Positions 30,375 through 38,739 are shown, numbered from the stretch's first letter. The stretch is DNA of 64,000 bases from Comamonas antarctica (GCF_013363755.1 NZ_CP054840.1:131001-195000); one strand, 5' to 3'. The notes: generated by a model from the letters alone, not told the origin. Made by a program: numbers and translations.

Positions 30375-31109
30375 ATGACGATTGCGATTTTGAGTGCCCT
30401 GCCCGAAGAGCAGGCGGGTTGGGTCGAGGGCTTGCATGGCCTGCGCGCCACGCGGCACGCCGGCCGGCAGTTCTGGCAGGGGCGCTGGCAGGGCCAGGGC
30501 GTGGAGCATGAACTGGTCTGCGCGCTGTCGGGCATAGGCAAGGTGGCCGCGGCGACCACGGCCGCGGCGCTGATCGAGCGCTTCGGCGCCACGCGCATTG
30601 TCTTCACCGGCGTCGCCGGGGGCGTGGGCCCGGGCGTGCGCGTCGGCGATGTGGTTGTCGCCAGCGAATACCTGCAGCATGATTTCGATGCCTCGCCGCT
30701 GTTCCCGCGCTGGGAGCTACCCGGCTATGGCCGTGCGCGCCTGGCCTGCAATCCGGGCATGAGCGCGGCGCTGCATGCGGCCAGCCGGGACTGCGTGGGC
30801 AACCCGCTGCGCGCGCACCATGGGCTGGTGGCCAGCGGCGACCAGTTCGTCGGCACCGCCCAGGCTTCGCAGGCGTTGCGCCACCGCCTCGAGGCCGCGG
30901 GCCACGCGGTGCTCGCGGTGGAGATGGAGGGTGCCGCCGTGGCGCAGACCTGCCACGACTATGGCGTGCCGTTTGCCGCGATGCGCACCATTTCCGATGG
31001 CGCCGACGACAGCGCCGCGGTCGACTTCACGGAATTCGTGCGCGATGTCGCGAGCCGGTATGCGCAGCAGATCCTCACAGGATTCCTGCAGCGGCTTCTT
31101 CACACCTGA
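30375..31109 (+). CDS. mtnN: 5'-methylthioadenosine/S-adenosylhomocysteine nucleosidase
   Basis: The 244-residue enzyme is of the PNP/UDP phosphorylase superfamily. It hydrolyses the by-products of SAM use (MTA, SAH and 5'-deoxyadenosine) to adenine and a thioribose derivative. It shows MTIAILSALPEEQAGW, VCALSGIGKVAAATTAAALI, VFTGVAGGVGPGVRVGDVVV, LAVEMEGAAVAQTC with the Glu that contacts the ribose, and TISDGADDSAAVDF with the catalytic Asp. The loop between residues 105 and 150 is longer than in E. coli MTAN. The ATG at 30375 is chosen; the upstream frame runs through the fadD terminator. It is convergent with corA. Confidence 0.88.
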   Translation: MTIAILSALPEEQAGWVEGLHGLRATRHAGRQFWQGRWQGQGVEHELVCALSGIGKVAAATTAAALIERFGATRIVFTGVAGGVGPGVRVGDVVVASEYLQHDFDASPLFPRWELPGYGRARLACNPGMSAALHAASRDCVGNPLRAHHGLVASGDQFVGTAQASQALRHRLEAAGHAVLAVEMEGAAVAQTCHDYGVPFAAMRTISDGADDSAAVDFTEFVRDVASRYAQQILTGFLQRLLHT

Positions 31110-31159
31110 CATGAAATACCATCTGCCCAGCTGATCGCTATCTATGCAACTGGCCTGTC

Positions 31160-31262
31160 CCAGGTCAGGGGCAGCGAGGAAGGGCCGCCCCGCACCGAGG
31201 CTGCCGTCCCCCTCCACCGAAGGATGAGAGGGGGAAGCGCCGCAGGCGCTCAGGGGGTGCTT
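31160..31262 (-). repeat. GC-rich intergenic repeat (copy 4), abutting the corA stop codon
   Basis: Read on the minus strand it begins AAGCACCCCCTGAGCGCC within two bases of the corA TAG and carries CTTCGGTGGAGGGGGACGGC and GGGCGGCCCTTCCTCGCTG. It matches the copy at 26193-26340 over about 90 bases in inverted orientation. It lies between the convergent mtnN and corA genes. Confidence 0.75.
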
Positions 31263-31263
31263 C

Positions 31264-32250
31264 CTATTTCAACCAGCCGCGCTTGCGGAAGTAGAGCATG
31301 GGACCGACCGCGCTGGCCGCCATCAGCAGCAGCGCGAACGGGTAGCCCAGCGTCCATTCAAGCTCGGGCATGAACTTGAAGTTCATGCCGTAGGCGCTGG
31401 CCACCAGCGTCGGCGGCAGCAGCGCGACGCTGGCCACCGAGAAGATGCGGATGATCTTGTTCTGGTTGATGTTGATGAAACCAACGGTCGCATCCATCAG
31501 GAAGTTGATCTTCTCGAACAGGAAGGCGGTGTGGCTGTCGAGCGATTCGATGTCGCGCAGGATCTGGCGCGCCTCCTCGAACTGCTCGGCGTTGAGCATC
31601 TTGCTGCGCATCATGAAGCTTACCGCGCGGCGCGTGTCCATCACGTTGCGGCGGATGCGCGAGTTCATGTCTTCCTGGCGCGCAATGGCCGACAGCACGT
31701 CGCTGGCGCGCGCATCGTCGACCTCGCCGGACAGCACCTGGGTGCTGACTTTTTCCAGCGCGTCGTAGATGCGCTCGAGCGTGTCGGCCGAGTACTCGGC
31801 GTCGGCATCGAACAGCTTGAGCAGCACTTCCTTCGCATCCTCGAGCAGGCCCGGTGCGCGGCGCGCGCGCATGCGCAGCAGGCGGAACACCGGCACGTCC
31901 TCGTCGTGGATGGAAAACAGCACGCCGCGGCTCTTGAGCTCGGCGTTGTGCTGGTTCAGGATGAAGGCCACGCGCACCGAGCGCGGGTCGTCGTCATCGT
32001 CGATCAGGAAGTCGCTGCGGATGTGCAGCTCGCCATTGTCTTCTTCATAGAAACGCGCCGATTCCTCGATGTCCTCGTCCATCGCGTCTTCGGGGATCGA
32101 CAGGCCGTAGTGCTGCTTGATCCAGCGCTTTTCCTCGAGCGTGGGCGACTCCAGGTCGACCCAGATGGGCTGAAACCGTGCCAGGTCTTCCAGCGAGTCG
32201 ATTTCTCCCTGGACCAGGCGGCCATTGGTCAGCGTAAAGATGTTGAGCAT
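31264..32250 (-). CDS. corA: Magnesium/cobalt transporter CorA
   Basis: The 328-residue protein forms a pentameric inner-membrane channel for magnesium, cobalt and nickel. A large acidic N-terminal cytoplasmic domain includes DDDDDPRSV. The long stalk helix (about residues 150-265) leads to the first membrane helix ending in the signature YGMNF (GMN at 288-290), then the periplasmic loop MPELEW and a second helix. The C-terminus is basic, as expected. Length and topology are standard. The 5' leader contains a strong inverted repeat at 32298-32336. It is convergent with mtnN and downstream of the UDG-like gene. Confidence 0.95.
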   Translation of the reverse strand: MLNIFTLTNGRLVQGEIDSLEDLARFQPIWVDLESPTLEEKRWIKQHYGLSIPEDAMDEDIEESARFYEEDNGELHIRSDFLIDDDDDPRSVRVAFILNQHNAELKSRGVLFSIHDEDVPVFRLLRMRARRAPGLLEDAKEVLLKLFDADAEYSADTLERIYDALEKVSTQVLSGEVDDARASDVLSAIARQEDMNSRIRRNVMDTRRAVSFMMRSKMLNAEQFEEARQILRDIESLDSHTAFLFEKINFLMDATVGFININQNKIIRIFSVASVALLPPTLVASAYGMNFKFMPELEWTLGYPFALLLMAASAVGPMLYFRKRGWLK

Positions 32251-32297
32251 TGCTCACTCCCATATCTTTTTTTACGTGCGGCGGTGAATGAGGTCTT

Positions 32298-32336
32298 GCT
32301 TTCAACCCCCGCAGCAGCGCAATGGGAGTTGAAAGC
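32298..32336. promoter_or_regulatory. Inverted repeat GCTTTCAAC / GTTGAAAGC in corA leader
   Basis: Nine-base perfect arms, extended after one mismatch by CCC/GGG, enclose about 13 bases. It lies 48 bases upstream of the corA start and has no T-run, so it could be an RNA hairpin or an operator. It also lies beyond the end of the UDG-like gene. Confidence 0.5.
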
Positions 32337-32457
32337 TACCAACTAGGGTAGGTTTCCACGGAGCAATCTCCAGTTGTTCTTGAAGTCCGCAATTATGGCA
32401 TTGGACGCACCGGGCGCGCGGCACGAGGGCTGCGCGCACCGGTTATCCGGGTTGTCA

Positions 32458-33255
32458 TCAGCGTGTCTCGGGCGGATGTGCGAGCGCCTGGGCTCGGCAC
32501 AGGTCGGCCCAGGCCGCGGGCTTGGCGTGCGCGGCGCGCAGCAGGTAGCCGGGATCGTAGGTGACCACGGCGGGGCGGCCCGCCACGCGGTGCGGCTCGG
32601 CGCGCAGCCGGCCCAGCGCGTCGCTGCGGCCGAGCACGGCGCGTGCCGCGGCCAGGCCCAGCACCAGGATGCGCGCGGGCTGCAACTCCTGCACCATGGC
32701 CTGCAGGCCGGCGTCGAGCGGCGGACAGTCCGCGGCCGCTGCCGAGGCCTGGGCGCCTTCGCGCTCCAGCGCCGCGCTCCAGACGCGCGGGTGCCGGTGC
32801 AGGCGCAGCGCGCGCAGCATGTTGTCCAGCAGGCGCGCGGCATCGCCCTCGAGGGCCGTGCCGGTCGCCGCAGCGGATGCCGGCGCGGATACACCCTGGG
32901 CCGTGGGATGCTCCAGCAGGATCAGCCAGCCGCCATCGGCCGTGGCCGAAGCATCCGCCAAGGGCGCATATACCGGGCGCGCGGGATGCAGGCGCCAGCC
33001 CATGGCCGCAGCGCCTTCGGCGGGCTGGACAGCTGCCGAAGGCTGGGGACGGGGCGCGGCCGGGGCGGGCATGGCGGGCGCGGCGCGCGGCGCCGGCTGG
33101 GCCGGCGGCGGTTCGGCGCGCGCGGGCCGCTGCGGCGGCGCCGCGGTGGCCGCGGCCATGGGCTCGGGGGCTTCTGGCCGCGGTTCGGGTTGCCAGACCG
33201 TGATGCCCATTTCCTGCAGCATGGCGCGCTGGCGGAGGTCGAGATTCAGGGCCAT
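32458..33255 (-). CDS. Uracil-DNA glycosylase superfamily-like protein
   Basis: The 265-residue protein starts MALNLDLRQRAMLQEMGITVW and continues with a long Pro/Ala-rich low-complexity linker (about residues 25-80). The globular C-terminal part has QPARILVLGLAAARAVLG and VVTYDPGYLLR, which match the later motifs of the UDG superfamily, the second replacing the usual HPS segment with YDPG. The cysteine ligands of iron-sulfur family 4 enzymes are not seen, so repair activity is uncertain. Its start overlaps the end of rimI by ten bases and it closes the tsaB-rimI operon, a placement that is common in related bacteria. Confidence 0.65.
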   Translation of the reverse strand: MALNLDLRQRAMLQEMGITVWQPEPRPEAPEPMAAATAAPPQRPARAEPPPAQPAPRAAPAMPAPAAPRPQPSAAVQPAEGAAAMGWRLHPARPVYAPLADASATADGGWLILLEHPTAQGVSAPASAAATGTALEGDAARLLDNMLRALRLHRHPRVWSAALEREGAQASAAAADCPPLDAGLQAMVQELQPARILVLGLAAARAVLGRSDALGRLRAEPHRVAGRPAVVTYDPGYLLRAAHAKPAAWADLCRAQALAHPPETR

Positions 33256-33731
33256 AGGTTGAGGCTCATGATGATGGCGTGCTCGCGTTGGCCATCGGCC
33301 GCCGGGTAATAGTTCTTGCGCTCGGCAATCTGCTGGAAGCCATGCTTTTCGTAGATCGAACGCGCGCGCGCGTTGCTGGTGCGCACTTCAAGCCACAGCC
33401 AGGCGGCCTGGCGCTGGCGCGACCACAGTGCCAGGCCGTCAAGAATGACGCGGGCCCAGCCCCGGTGCTGGTGCGCGGGGGCCACGGTGAGGTTCAGCAG
33501 ATGGACTTCGTCGAGCACCGTCATGGCCACGAAGTAGCCCAGCAACTGCTGCTCCGAATCAACCAGCAGCTGCGCTTCATAGCCCGCGGCCAGCGCGTCG
33601 ATGAAGTTGCCGCGCGTCCAGGGATGGCTGTAGGCCTGCTGTTCCACAGGCAGCAGCGTGTCCAGCCAGGCTTCGGTCAGCGGCACGAAGCGGATGGCTT
33701 GCTGGTCGGCGGGCAGGCGGGCAGGGCTCAT
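33246..33731 (-). CDS. rimI: Ribosomal protein bS18 alanine N-acetyltransferase
   Basis: The 161-residue GNAT enzyme acetylates the N-terminus of ribosomal protein S18. It shows EQQAYSHPWTRGNFIDAL, the strand LGYFVAMTVLDEVHLLNLTVAP, the acetyl-CoA loop HQHRGWARVILDGL, and LWLEVRTSNARARSIYEKHGF with the RimI-type EVRxSN motif. It overlaps tsaB by four bases (ATGA) and the UDG-like gene by ten, so the three genes are very likely translated from one mRNA. The tsaB-rimI pair is widely conserved. Length is normal. Confidence 0.92.
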   Translation of the reverse strand: MSPARLPADQQAIRFVPLTEAWLDTLLPVEQQAYSHPWTRGNFIDALAAGYEAQLLVDSEQQLLGYFVAMTVLDEVHLLNLTVAPAHQHRGWARVILDGLALWSRQRQAAWLWLEVRTSNARARSIYEKHGFQQIAERKNYYPAADGQREHAIIMSLNLWP

Positions 33732-34414
33732 GGCGTGGCGGCAAGGCGTGCGGCGGCACGTTCGGCGGTGGTCTGCGCGACTTTATCGCGGATATACAAA
33801 GGCAGGGCCGCGGCCGCCGGCAGGCTGCCCTGGGCTGCGAGCAGTGCGGGCGCGAGGCGCAGCAATGCCGCAGAAGTCGGCAGCGCCACGAGGTGCCGGG
33901 CTTCGGGCGCGAGGCGTTCGCCATAGGCGGCCTGGGCATTGCCCGCCACGCTCCAGCCCGCCGGCACTTGCAGCAGTTCGGGGGCGCAGACCCCGGCTTC
34001 GCCTGCGGACTGCCAGGCGCCGTCGTGCCAGCGGTAGGCGGCGTGATAGACCTCGTTCATGCGCGCATCGAGCACGGCCACGAGCTCGGTGCAGCCATGT
34101 TCGGCGCGCGCGGTCTCGGCCACGGCCAGCAGCGTGTCGACCGGCAGCACCGGCACATCGGCGCCAAAGGCCAGGCCCTGGGCGATGGCGCAGGCGGTGC
34201 GCAGGCCGGTGAACGATCCCGGGCCGCGGCCGAAGACGATGGCATCGAGTTGCTTGAACTCGAGACCGGCTTCGTCCATCAGCCGGCGGATGGCCGGCAG
34301 CAACTGGGCCGATGACTGGGCACCGCCAGGCCCGCGGTGCTGCCAGAGCGCATCGCCGCGCTGGACGGCAATGCAAAGGATGTCGGTGCTGGTGTCGAAG
34401 GCAAGCAGGTTCAT
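33728..34414 (-). CDS. tsaB: tRNA threonylcarbamoyladenosine biosynthesis protein TsaB
   Basis: The 228-residue protein is the TsaB partner of TsaD and TsaE in adding the threonylcarbamoyl group to A37 of ANN-decoding tRNAs. It begins LLAFDTSTDILCIAVQ, then SSAQLLPAIRRLMDEAG, and IVFGRGPGSFTGLRTACAIAQGLAFG, the most conserved TsaB block. The C-terminal half is shorter and less conserved, as in the family. The ATG at 34414 opens the domain; the frame runs upstream to 34531 without family similarity. It is the first gene of the tsaB-rimI-UDG-like operon. The tsaC gene lies 5 kb away on the same strand. Confidence 0.93.
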   Translation of the reverse strand: MNLLAFDTSTDILCIAVQRGDALWQHRGPGGAQSSAQLLPAIRRLMDEAGLEFKQLDAIVFGRGPGSFTGLRTACAIAQGLAFGADVPVLPVDTLLAVAETARAEHGCTELVAVLDARMNEVYHAAYRWHDGAWQSAGEAGVCAPELLQVPAGWSVAGNAQAAYGERLAPEARHLVALPTSAALLRLAPALLAAQGSLPAAAALPLYIRDKVAQTTAERAAARLAATP

Positions 34415-34562
34415 GGAGGGGGCCGGAAGAGGCGGCTGGGCGGCGGCCGGGCGGCCGCAGATGCGCAAGTCCTTGATTATCGGTGCCCGCGGCGCGGCTT
34501 GTGCGCCAAGCCGGGAAAGCCCGGTGCGCACGCATCCGTCGGCCGGGCCCTAAACTGGACGC

Positions 34563-36047
34563 ATGCCTCTGCCGTCAGTCCCGGCGCGCCTGCGCGCCCG
34601 CTTCCTTGCCCTCGTGGGCATCCCTTTGTCGATGGCGCTGTGCGCCCCGGCGGTCCTGGCCGCCGAGGCGCTGCCGCCGTCCGCGGCCCCGGCCCTGCCG
34701 CCGGCCGTGACCGCCGCGCTGGCGCGGGCCCAGCTGCCCGCCGACGCGCTGTCGGTGCTGGTCGTCGAAGCCGAACCCAGGGGTGCCAAGCCGCGCCTGT
34801 CGTGGCAGCCCGAGCGGCCGATGAATCCGGCATCGGTCATGAAGCTGGTGACCACGTTTGCGGCGCTCGACCAGCTGGGCCCGGCCTACACCTGGCGCAC
34901 GCCCTTTTACTTTGGCGGACCGGTGCAGGCCGGCGTGCTGCGCGGCCCGCTCTACATCCAGGGCCAGGGCGATCCGCGGCTGGTGATGGAGCGCTTGTGG
35001 CTCGCCCTGCGCCGGCTGCAGGCGATGGGCGTGCGGAGCATCGAGGGCGACATCGTTCTCGACCGTTCGGCCTTTGCGCTGGCCGCGCACGACCCGGGGC
35101 TGTTCGATGGCGAGCCGTTGCGGCCCTACAACGTTGCACCCGATGCACTGCTGGTCAACTACAAGTCGCTGGTGATGGGTTTTCTGCCGGACGTGAAGGG
35201 GGGCCTGGCGCGCATCCAGTACGACCCGCCGCTGGCCGGCATGGCACTGCAGGCCAGCGTGCCGCTGGCGCCCGAAGGCACGCCCTGCGGCGACTGGCAT
35301 ACGCGCCTGCAGGCTTCGCTGGAGCTGCCCGGGCGCATGGATTTCGCCGGCAGCTATCCCGCGGCCTGCGGCGAGCGCAACTGGTCGGTGGCGCCGGTCG
35401 ACGGCGCACGCTTCGCGGCGCGCGCCATCGAAGGCATGTGGCGCGAACTCGGCGGCCAGTTCGGCGGCGTGGTGCGCGACGGCCGGGTGCCGGCCGGGCT
35501 CGCGCCGGCGCTGGTGATCGAGTCGGAAACCCTCGCCCAGGTGGTCAGGGATATCAATAAATATAGCAACAACGTCATGGCGCAGCAGGTTTTCCTGACC
35601 ATGGGCTGGCAGCGCAGCGGGGTGGGGAGCTGGGACAGCGCGCAGGCCGCGCTGCGCCAGTGGTGGCAGCAGCGGGTCGGCGCTCAGGCCGTGCCCGTGG
35701 TGGAGAACGGCGCGGGCCTGAGCCGCGAGGAGCGGGTCACGGCGCAGGGCCTGGCGCGCATGCTGCAGCTCGCCTGGGCCTCGCCGGTGATGCCCGAATT
35801 CCTGGCCTCGATGCCGGTGCTGGGCGTGGATGGCACGCTGCGTCGCAGCCAGGCACGTGCCAGCGGCCAGGCCCACCTCAAGACCGGCACCTTGCGCGAC
35901 GCCTCGGCCATTGCCGGCTTCGTGCATGCGGCCAGCGGCCGGCGCTATGTGCTGGTGGCGCTGGTCAACGACCCGCGCGCGGCGGCCGCACGTCCGACCT
36001 TGGAGGCATTGGTGGAATGGGTGGCCGGCGACCTCGCCGCCCGATAA
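34563..36047 (+). CDS. dacB: D-alanyl-D-alanine carboxypeptidase/endopeptidase (PBP4)
   Basis: The 494-residue precursor has a signal peptide to about residue 33. The class C low-molecular-mass PBP motifs are SVMK (about 91-94, in PASVMKLVTTFAALD), SNN (in NKYSNNVMAQ, near 333) and KTG (in HLKTGTLRDASAIAGF, near 440). The long insertion between the first two motifs is typical of PBP4. It trims stem peptides and cleaves cross-links in the periplasm. It is divergent from tsaB, about 150 bases apart. The ATG at 34563 gives an acceptable signal peptide. All catalytic residues are present. Confidence 0.94.
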   Translation: MPLPSVPARLRARFLALVGIPLSMALCAPAVLAAEALPPSAAPALPPAVTAALARAQLPADALSVLVVEAEPRGAKPRLSWQPERPMNPASVMKLVTTFAALDQLGPAYTWRTPFYFGGPVQAGVLRGPLYIQGQGDPRLVMERLWLALRRLQAMGVRSIEGDIVLDRSAFALAAHDPGLFDGEPLRPYNVAPDALLVNYKSLVMGFLPDVKGGLARIQYDPPLAGMALQASVPLAPEGTPCGDWHTRLQASLELPGRMDFAGSYPAACGERNWSVAPVDGARFAARAIEGMWRELGGQFGGVVRDGRVPAGLAPALVIESETLAQVVRDINKYSNNVMAQQVFLTMGWQRSGVGSWDSAQAALRQWWQQRVGAQAVPVVENGAGLSREERVTAQGLARMLQLAWASPVMPEFLASMPVLGVDGTLRRSQARASGQAHLKTGTLRDASAIAGFVHAASGRRYVLVALVNDPRAAAARPTLEALVEWVAGDLAAR

Positions 36048-36104
36048 GGTGTTTCGAGGCCGGCGCCACGCCTGGCCCATCACACCAGACGAGGGAGGTA
36101 CGGC

Positions 36105-37667
36105 ATGAGGATGCATTGGAGGTCCATCTGGCAGCTGGGTGTCATCCCGGCGGTCCTGGCGCTTGCGGCCTGCGGTGGCGAGGACGATGAACCCGGGGTT
36201 CAACCGGGCACGCAGCGCGGCCTGCTGCTGCAGTCTCCGCCGCCGCGCACGCTCGATGCGTCAGCGCCCGAGTTGCAGGCCCGGCTCGGCACCACACCTG
36301 CGGGGCGGGAGCTGCTGGCGCAGGCCGGCGCACCGGTCTGCGGCGTGCAGGTGCATTCGATCGAATACGCCACGGTGGGAGCCCGCGGCGAGCAGACCAA
36401 TGCCACGGCGGCGTTGATGCTGCCGCGCGGCAGTGGCGCCGCCTGTACGGGTCCACGCCCGATCCTGCTCTACGGCCATGGCACCGATCCAGAGCGCGCC
36501 TACAACCAGGCCGAGATTTCCGACCTGACGCGGCCGGGCGCGGCGGCCGGGCTGCAGCTGGCGGCGACGTTTGCCGCCCACGGCTATATCGTCGTGGCGC
36601 CCAACTATGCGGGCTACGACCGCTCGCGGCTCGGTTACCACCCCTACCTCGTGGCCGACCAGCAGTCCAAGGACATGGTCGATGCGCTCACCGCCGCGCG
36701 CGTTGCGCTGCCCGCGCTGGAGGCGCGCGACAGCGGGCAGTTGCTGCTGTCTGGCAATTCGCAGGGCGGGTATGTGGCGCTGGCCACGCACCGCGCGCTG
36801 CAGGCCGCGGGCCTGCATGTCACGGCATCGGCGCCGATGTCCGGGCCGTATGCGCTGGCCAGCTATGGCGATGCGATCTTCCATGGCCGCGTACCGCTGG
36901 GCAGCACGGTGTTCACGCCGCTGCTGGTGACCGCTTACCAGCAGGCCTACGGCAGGATCTACCGCCAGCCGGACGAAGTCTATGCGCCGCGTTATGCGCC
37001 CCATATGGCCGCGCTGCTGCCGGCCGATGTGCCGCTGGCGCAGCTCTGGCGCCAGGGCCGGCTGCCGGTGAGCGCGCTGTTCAGCACCACGCCGCCGGCG
37101 CGCGGGCTGGAATCGATCACGCCGCCGACCACGCCGCTGGCCCAGGCGCCGTTGTTTGCGCTCGGCTTCGGCCCCGATCCGCTGCTGAGCAATGCGCAAC
37201 GCCTGGCCTACCTCGAGGATGCGGCGCTGCGGCCCGACGGCCTGGTGCCCGAGCGCACGACCGGCATGCCCGCGGCAATGCCCGGACATCCGATGCGCCA
37301 GGCGCTCAAGGCCAACGACCTGCGCGACTGGGTGCCGCGGCGGCCCATGCTGCTGTGCGGCGGCCAGGCCGACCCGACGGTGTTCTTCGCCCTGAATACC
37401 GGCGCGCTGCAGGCGCTGTGGTCGCCGCCCTCGCCCGCGGCCATGCCGCCCGGCATGCTGAGCGTGCTCGATGTCGACGCGCCGATCAGCGGATTCAATG
37501 ATCCCTATGCCGACGTCAAGGCCGGCTTTGCGCTGGCCAAGGCCACGGCCGCAGCCCAGGGCGGACCCGCAGCAGCGCTGCTGCTGTACCACGGCGCGCT
37601 GGTGCCGCCGTTCTGCCACCTCGCGGCACGCAGTTTCTTTGCGCGCGTGCTGGCTTCTGGTGAATGA
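36105..37667 (+). CDS. Secreted alpha/beta hydrolase (lipase-like) lipoprotein
   Basis: The 520-residue precursor has a lipobox LAAC with the lipidated Cys at 23. The alpha/beta hydrolase domain has ILLYGHGTDPERA as oxyanion-hole region, IVVAPNYAGYDRSRLGYHPY, and the nucleophile elbow LSGNSQGGYVAL with Ser near 219. LLCGGQADPTVFF supplies the acid, and FCHLAARSFF near the C-terminus is the likely catalytic His. It resembles bacterial secretory lipases. The substrate is probably an ester or lipid outside the cytoplasm; this is not proven. GGGAGG precedes the ATG at 36105. It is convergent with another secreted lipoprotein gene of the SGNH type. Confidence 0.85.
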   Translation: MRMHWRSIWQLGVIPAVLALAACGGEDDEPGVQPGTQRGLLLQSPPPRTLDASAPELQARLGTTPAGRELLAQAGAPVCGVQVHSIEYATVGARGEQTNATAALMLPRGSGAACTGPRPILLYGHGTDPERAYNQAEISDLTRPGAAAGLQLAATFAAHGYIVVAPNYAGYDRSRLGYHPYLVADQQSKDMVDALTAARVALPALEARDSGQLLLSGNSQGGYVALATHRALQAAGLHVTASAPMSGPYALASYGDAIFHGRVPLGSTVFTPLLVTAYQQAYGRIYRQPDEVYAPRYAPHMAALLPADVPLAQLWRQGRLPVSALFSTTPPARGLESITPPTTPLAQAPLFALGFGPDPLLSNAQRLAYLEDAALRPDGLVPERTTGMPAAMPGHPMRQALKANDLRDWVPRRPMLLCGGQADPTVFFALNTGALQALWSPPSPAAMPPGMLSVLDVDAPISGFNDPYADVKAGFALAKATAAAQGGPAAALLLYHGALVPPFCHLAARSFFARVLASGE

Positions 37668-37704
37668 AGCAGGCCTGCGGCACTGCCAACGTGGCCCGGC
37701 AATG

Positions 37705-37728
37705 AAAAAACCGACCCGAAGGTCGGTT
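37705..37728 (-). terminator. Rho-independent terminator of the SGNH lipoprotein gene
   Basis: On the minus strand AACCGACC pairs with GGTCGGTT across a short TTCG loop and is followed by a run of six T. It is 20 bases past the stop codon. Confidence 0.85.
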
Positions 37729-37747
37729 GCTTGCCGGGCGTGGCCGA

Positions 37748-38704
37748 TTACCAGCGCAGGCGCAGCTTGTCGTAGGCGTACACACCGAACTGGCGGTAGG
37801 CCGAGGGGGTCAGGTAGACCTTGTCGGCAAACAGGTAGGTGTCCTGGTTGGCACCCGCGATCAGCGTCGAGGTGGTGCACAGCGAGGAATTGATCTCGCC
37901 GGCGCCGATGCCGATGCCCGGACCCGCGTCGACCGAGGTGCAGACCGGCGTGGTGGCATTGTTGAACCCATAGGAATTGGGCGAGTAGGTGTAGAGGTTC
38001 ACGTAGTAGGCCAGGTCGACGTACAGCGCGGAATCGCCCAGGTCGTTGACGCCGATCAGCAGCGCTTCGTTAAAGGCCTTGCTCGCGGCTTCGGCGGCCG
38101 GGACCTGGACCTTTTCGACGGCCCAGCGCGACTTGCCGAGGTCGTAGCTGCCGGAGAACACGACGTGCTTGGCGCCGGCATTGGTCAGGCGGCGGATCTG
38201 GTCCGCGTACTGCGCGCCCAGCGAGCGGGCCGAAGCTTCGTACTGGGCGGCGGTCTGCGTGCCCGCGATCACGGCCGACAGGCCCACGATCAGGTCGCTG
38301 GTGCCGGCGCTGAGCAGCACCACATCGTCCTTCTGCAGCGCGCCGCCCGAAGCCAGGAAGCTGTCGATCTGCGCTGCCACCGTGGGGGTGGCGGCATTTC
38401 CCGCGGCGTCGGGCGTGGCGGCAATGCGCGCGTTGCCGAAAGCGTAGCTGAGTCCGCCCTGGTTCGAGGGCTTGAGTTCCTTGCCGTACTGCGCGGCCAC
38501 ATAGCGGGTCCAGTTGTTCAACGAACTGTCGTTGACGGTGTAGCTGGCGCCGTTCTGGCCGACATCGGCGGCGGCGTCGCCAAAGGCAATGAAGCGGCTG
38601 GGCGAAAGCGCCGATTCCGTGGTGCTTGAGCCGCAGGCGGCGAGCAGTACCGCCGTTGCACAGGCGGTGACCAACGCGGTCCGACGCATCCAATTTGCTG
38701 CCAT
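37748..38704 (-). CDS. SGNH/GDSL-fold lipoprotein with degenerate active site
   Basis: The 318-residue precursor has a lipobox LLAAC with Cys 24 lipidated. The fold follows GDSL esterases: FIAFGDAAADVGQNG aligns with block I, SYAFGNARIA with block II, LLSAGTSDLIVG with block III and FADKVYLTPSAYRQF with block V. Yet the nucleophile Ser is Ala 44, the block III Asn is Ser 136 and the block V His is Tyr 297. Only Asp 294 remains. The protein is thus probably not an esterase of the usual type, though the reading frame is intact and the family length is kept. It is exported to the envelope. The ATG at 38704 gives a proper signal peptide. Confidence 0.75.
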   Translation of the reverse strand: MAANWMRRTALVTACATAVLLAACGSSTTESALSPSRFIAFGDAAADVGQNGASYTVNDSSLNNWTRYVAAQYGKELKPSNQGGLSYAFGNARIAATPDAAGNAATPTVAAQIDSFLASGGALQKDDVVLLSAGTSDLIVGLSAVIAGTQTAAQYEASARSLGAQYADQIRRLTNAGAKHVVFSGSYDLGKSRWAVEKVQVPAAEAASKAFNEALLIGVNDLGDSALYVDLAYYVNLYTYSPNSYGFNNATTPVCTSVDAGPGIGIGAGEINSSLCTTSTLIAGANQDTYLFADKVYLTPSAYRQFGVYAYDKLRLRW

Positions 38705-38739
38705 GAGATTCTCCAGAAGGGATATGGACAAGAGTTTAA

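Noticed and set aside
28446-30680. 744-residue minus-strand frame opposite fadD
   Set aside because: Composition shadow; fadD on the plus strand has all family motifs.
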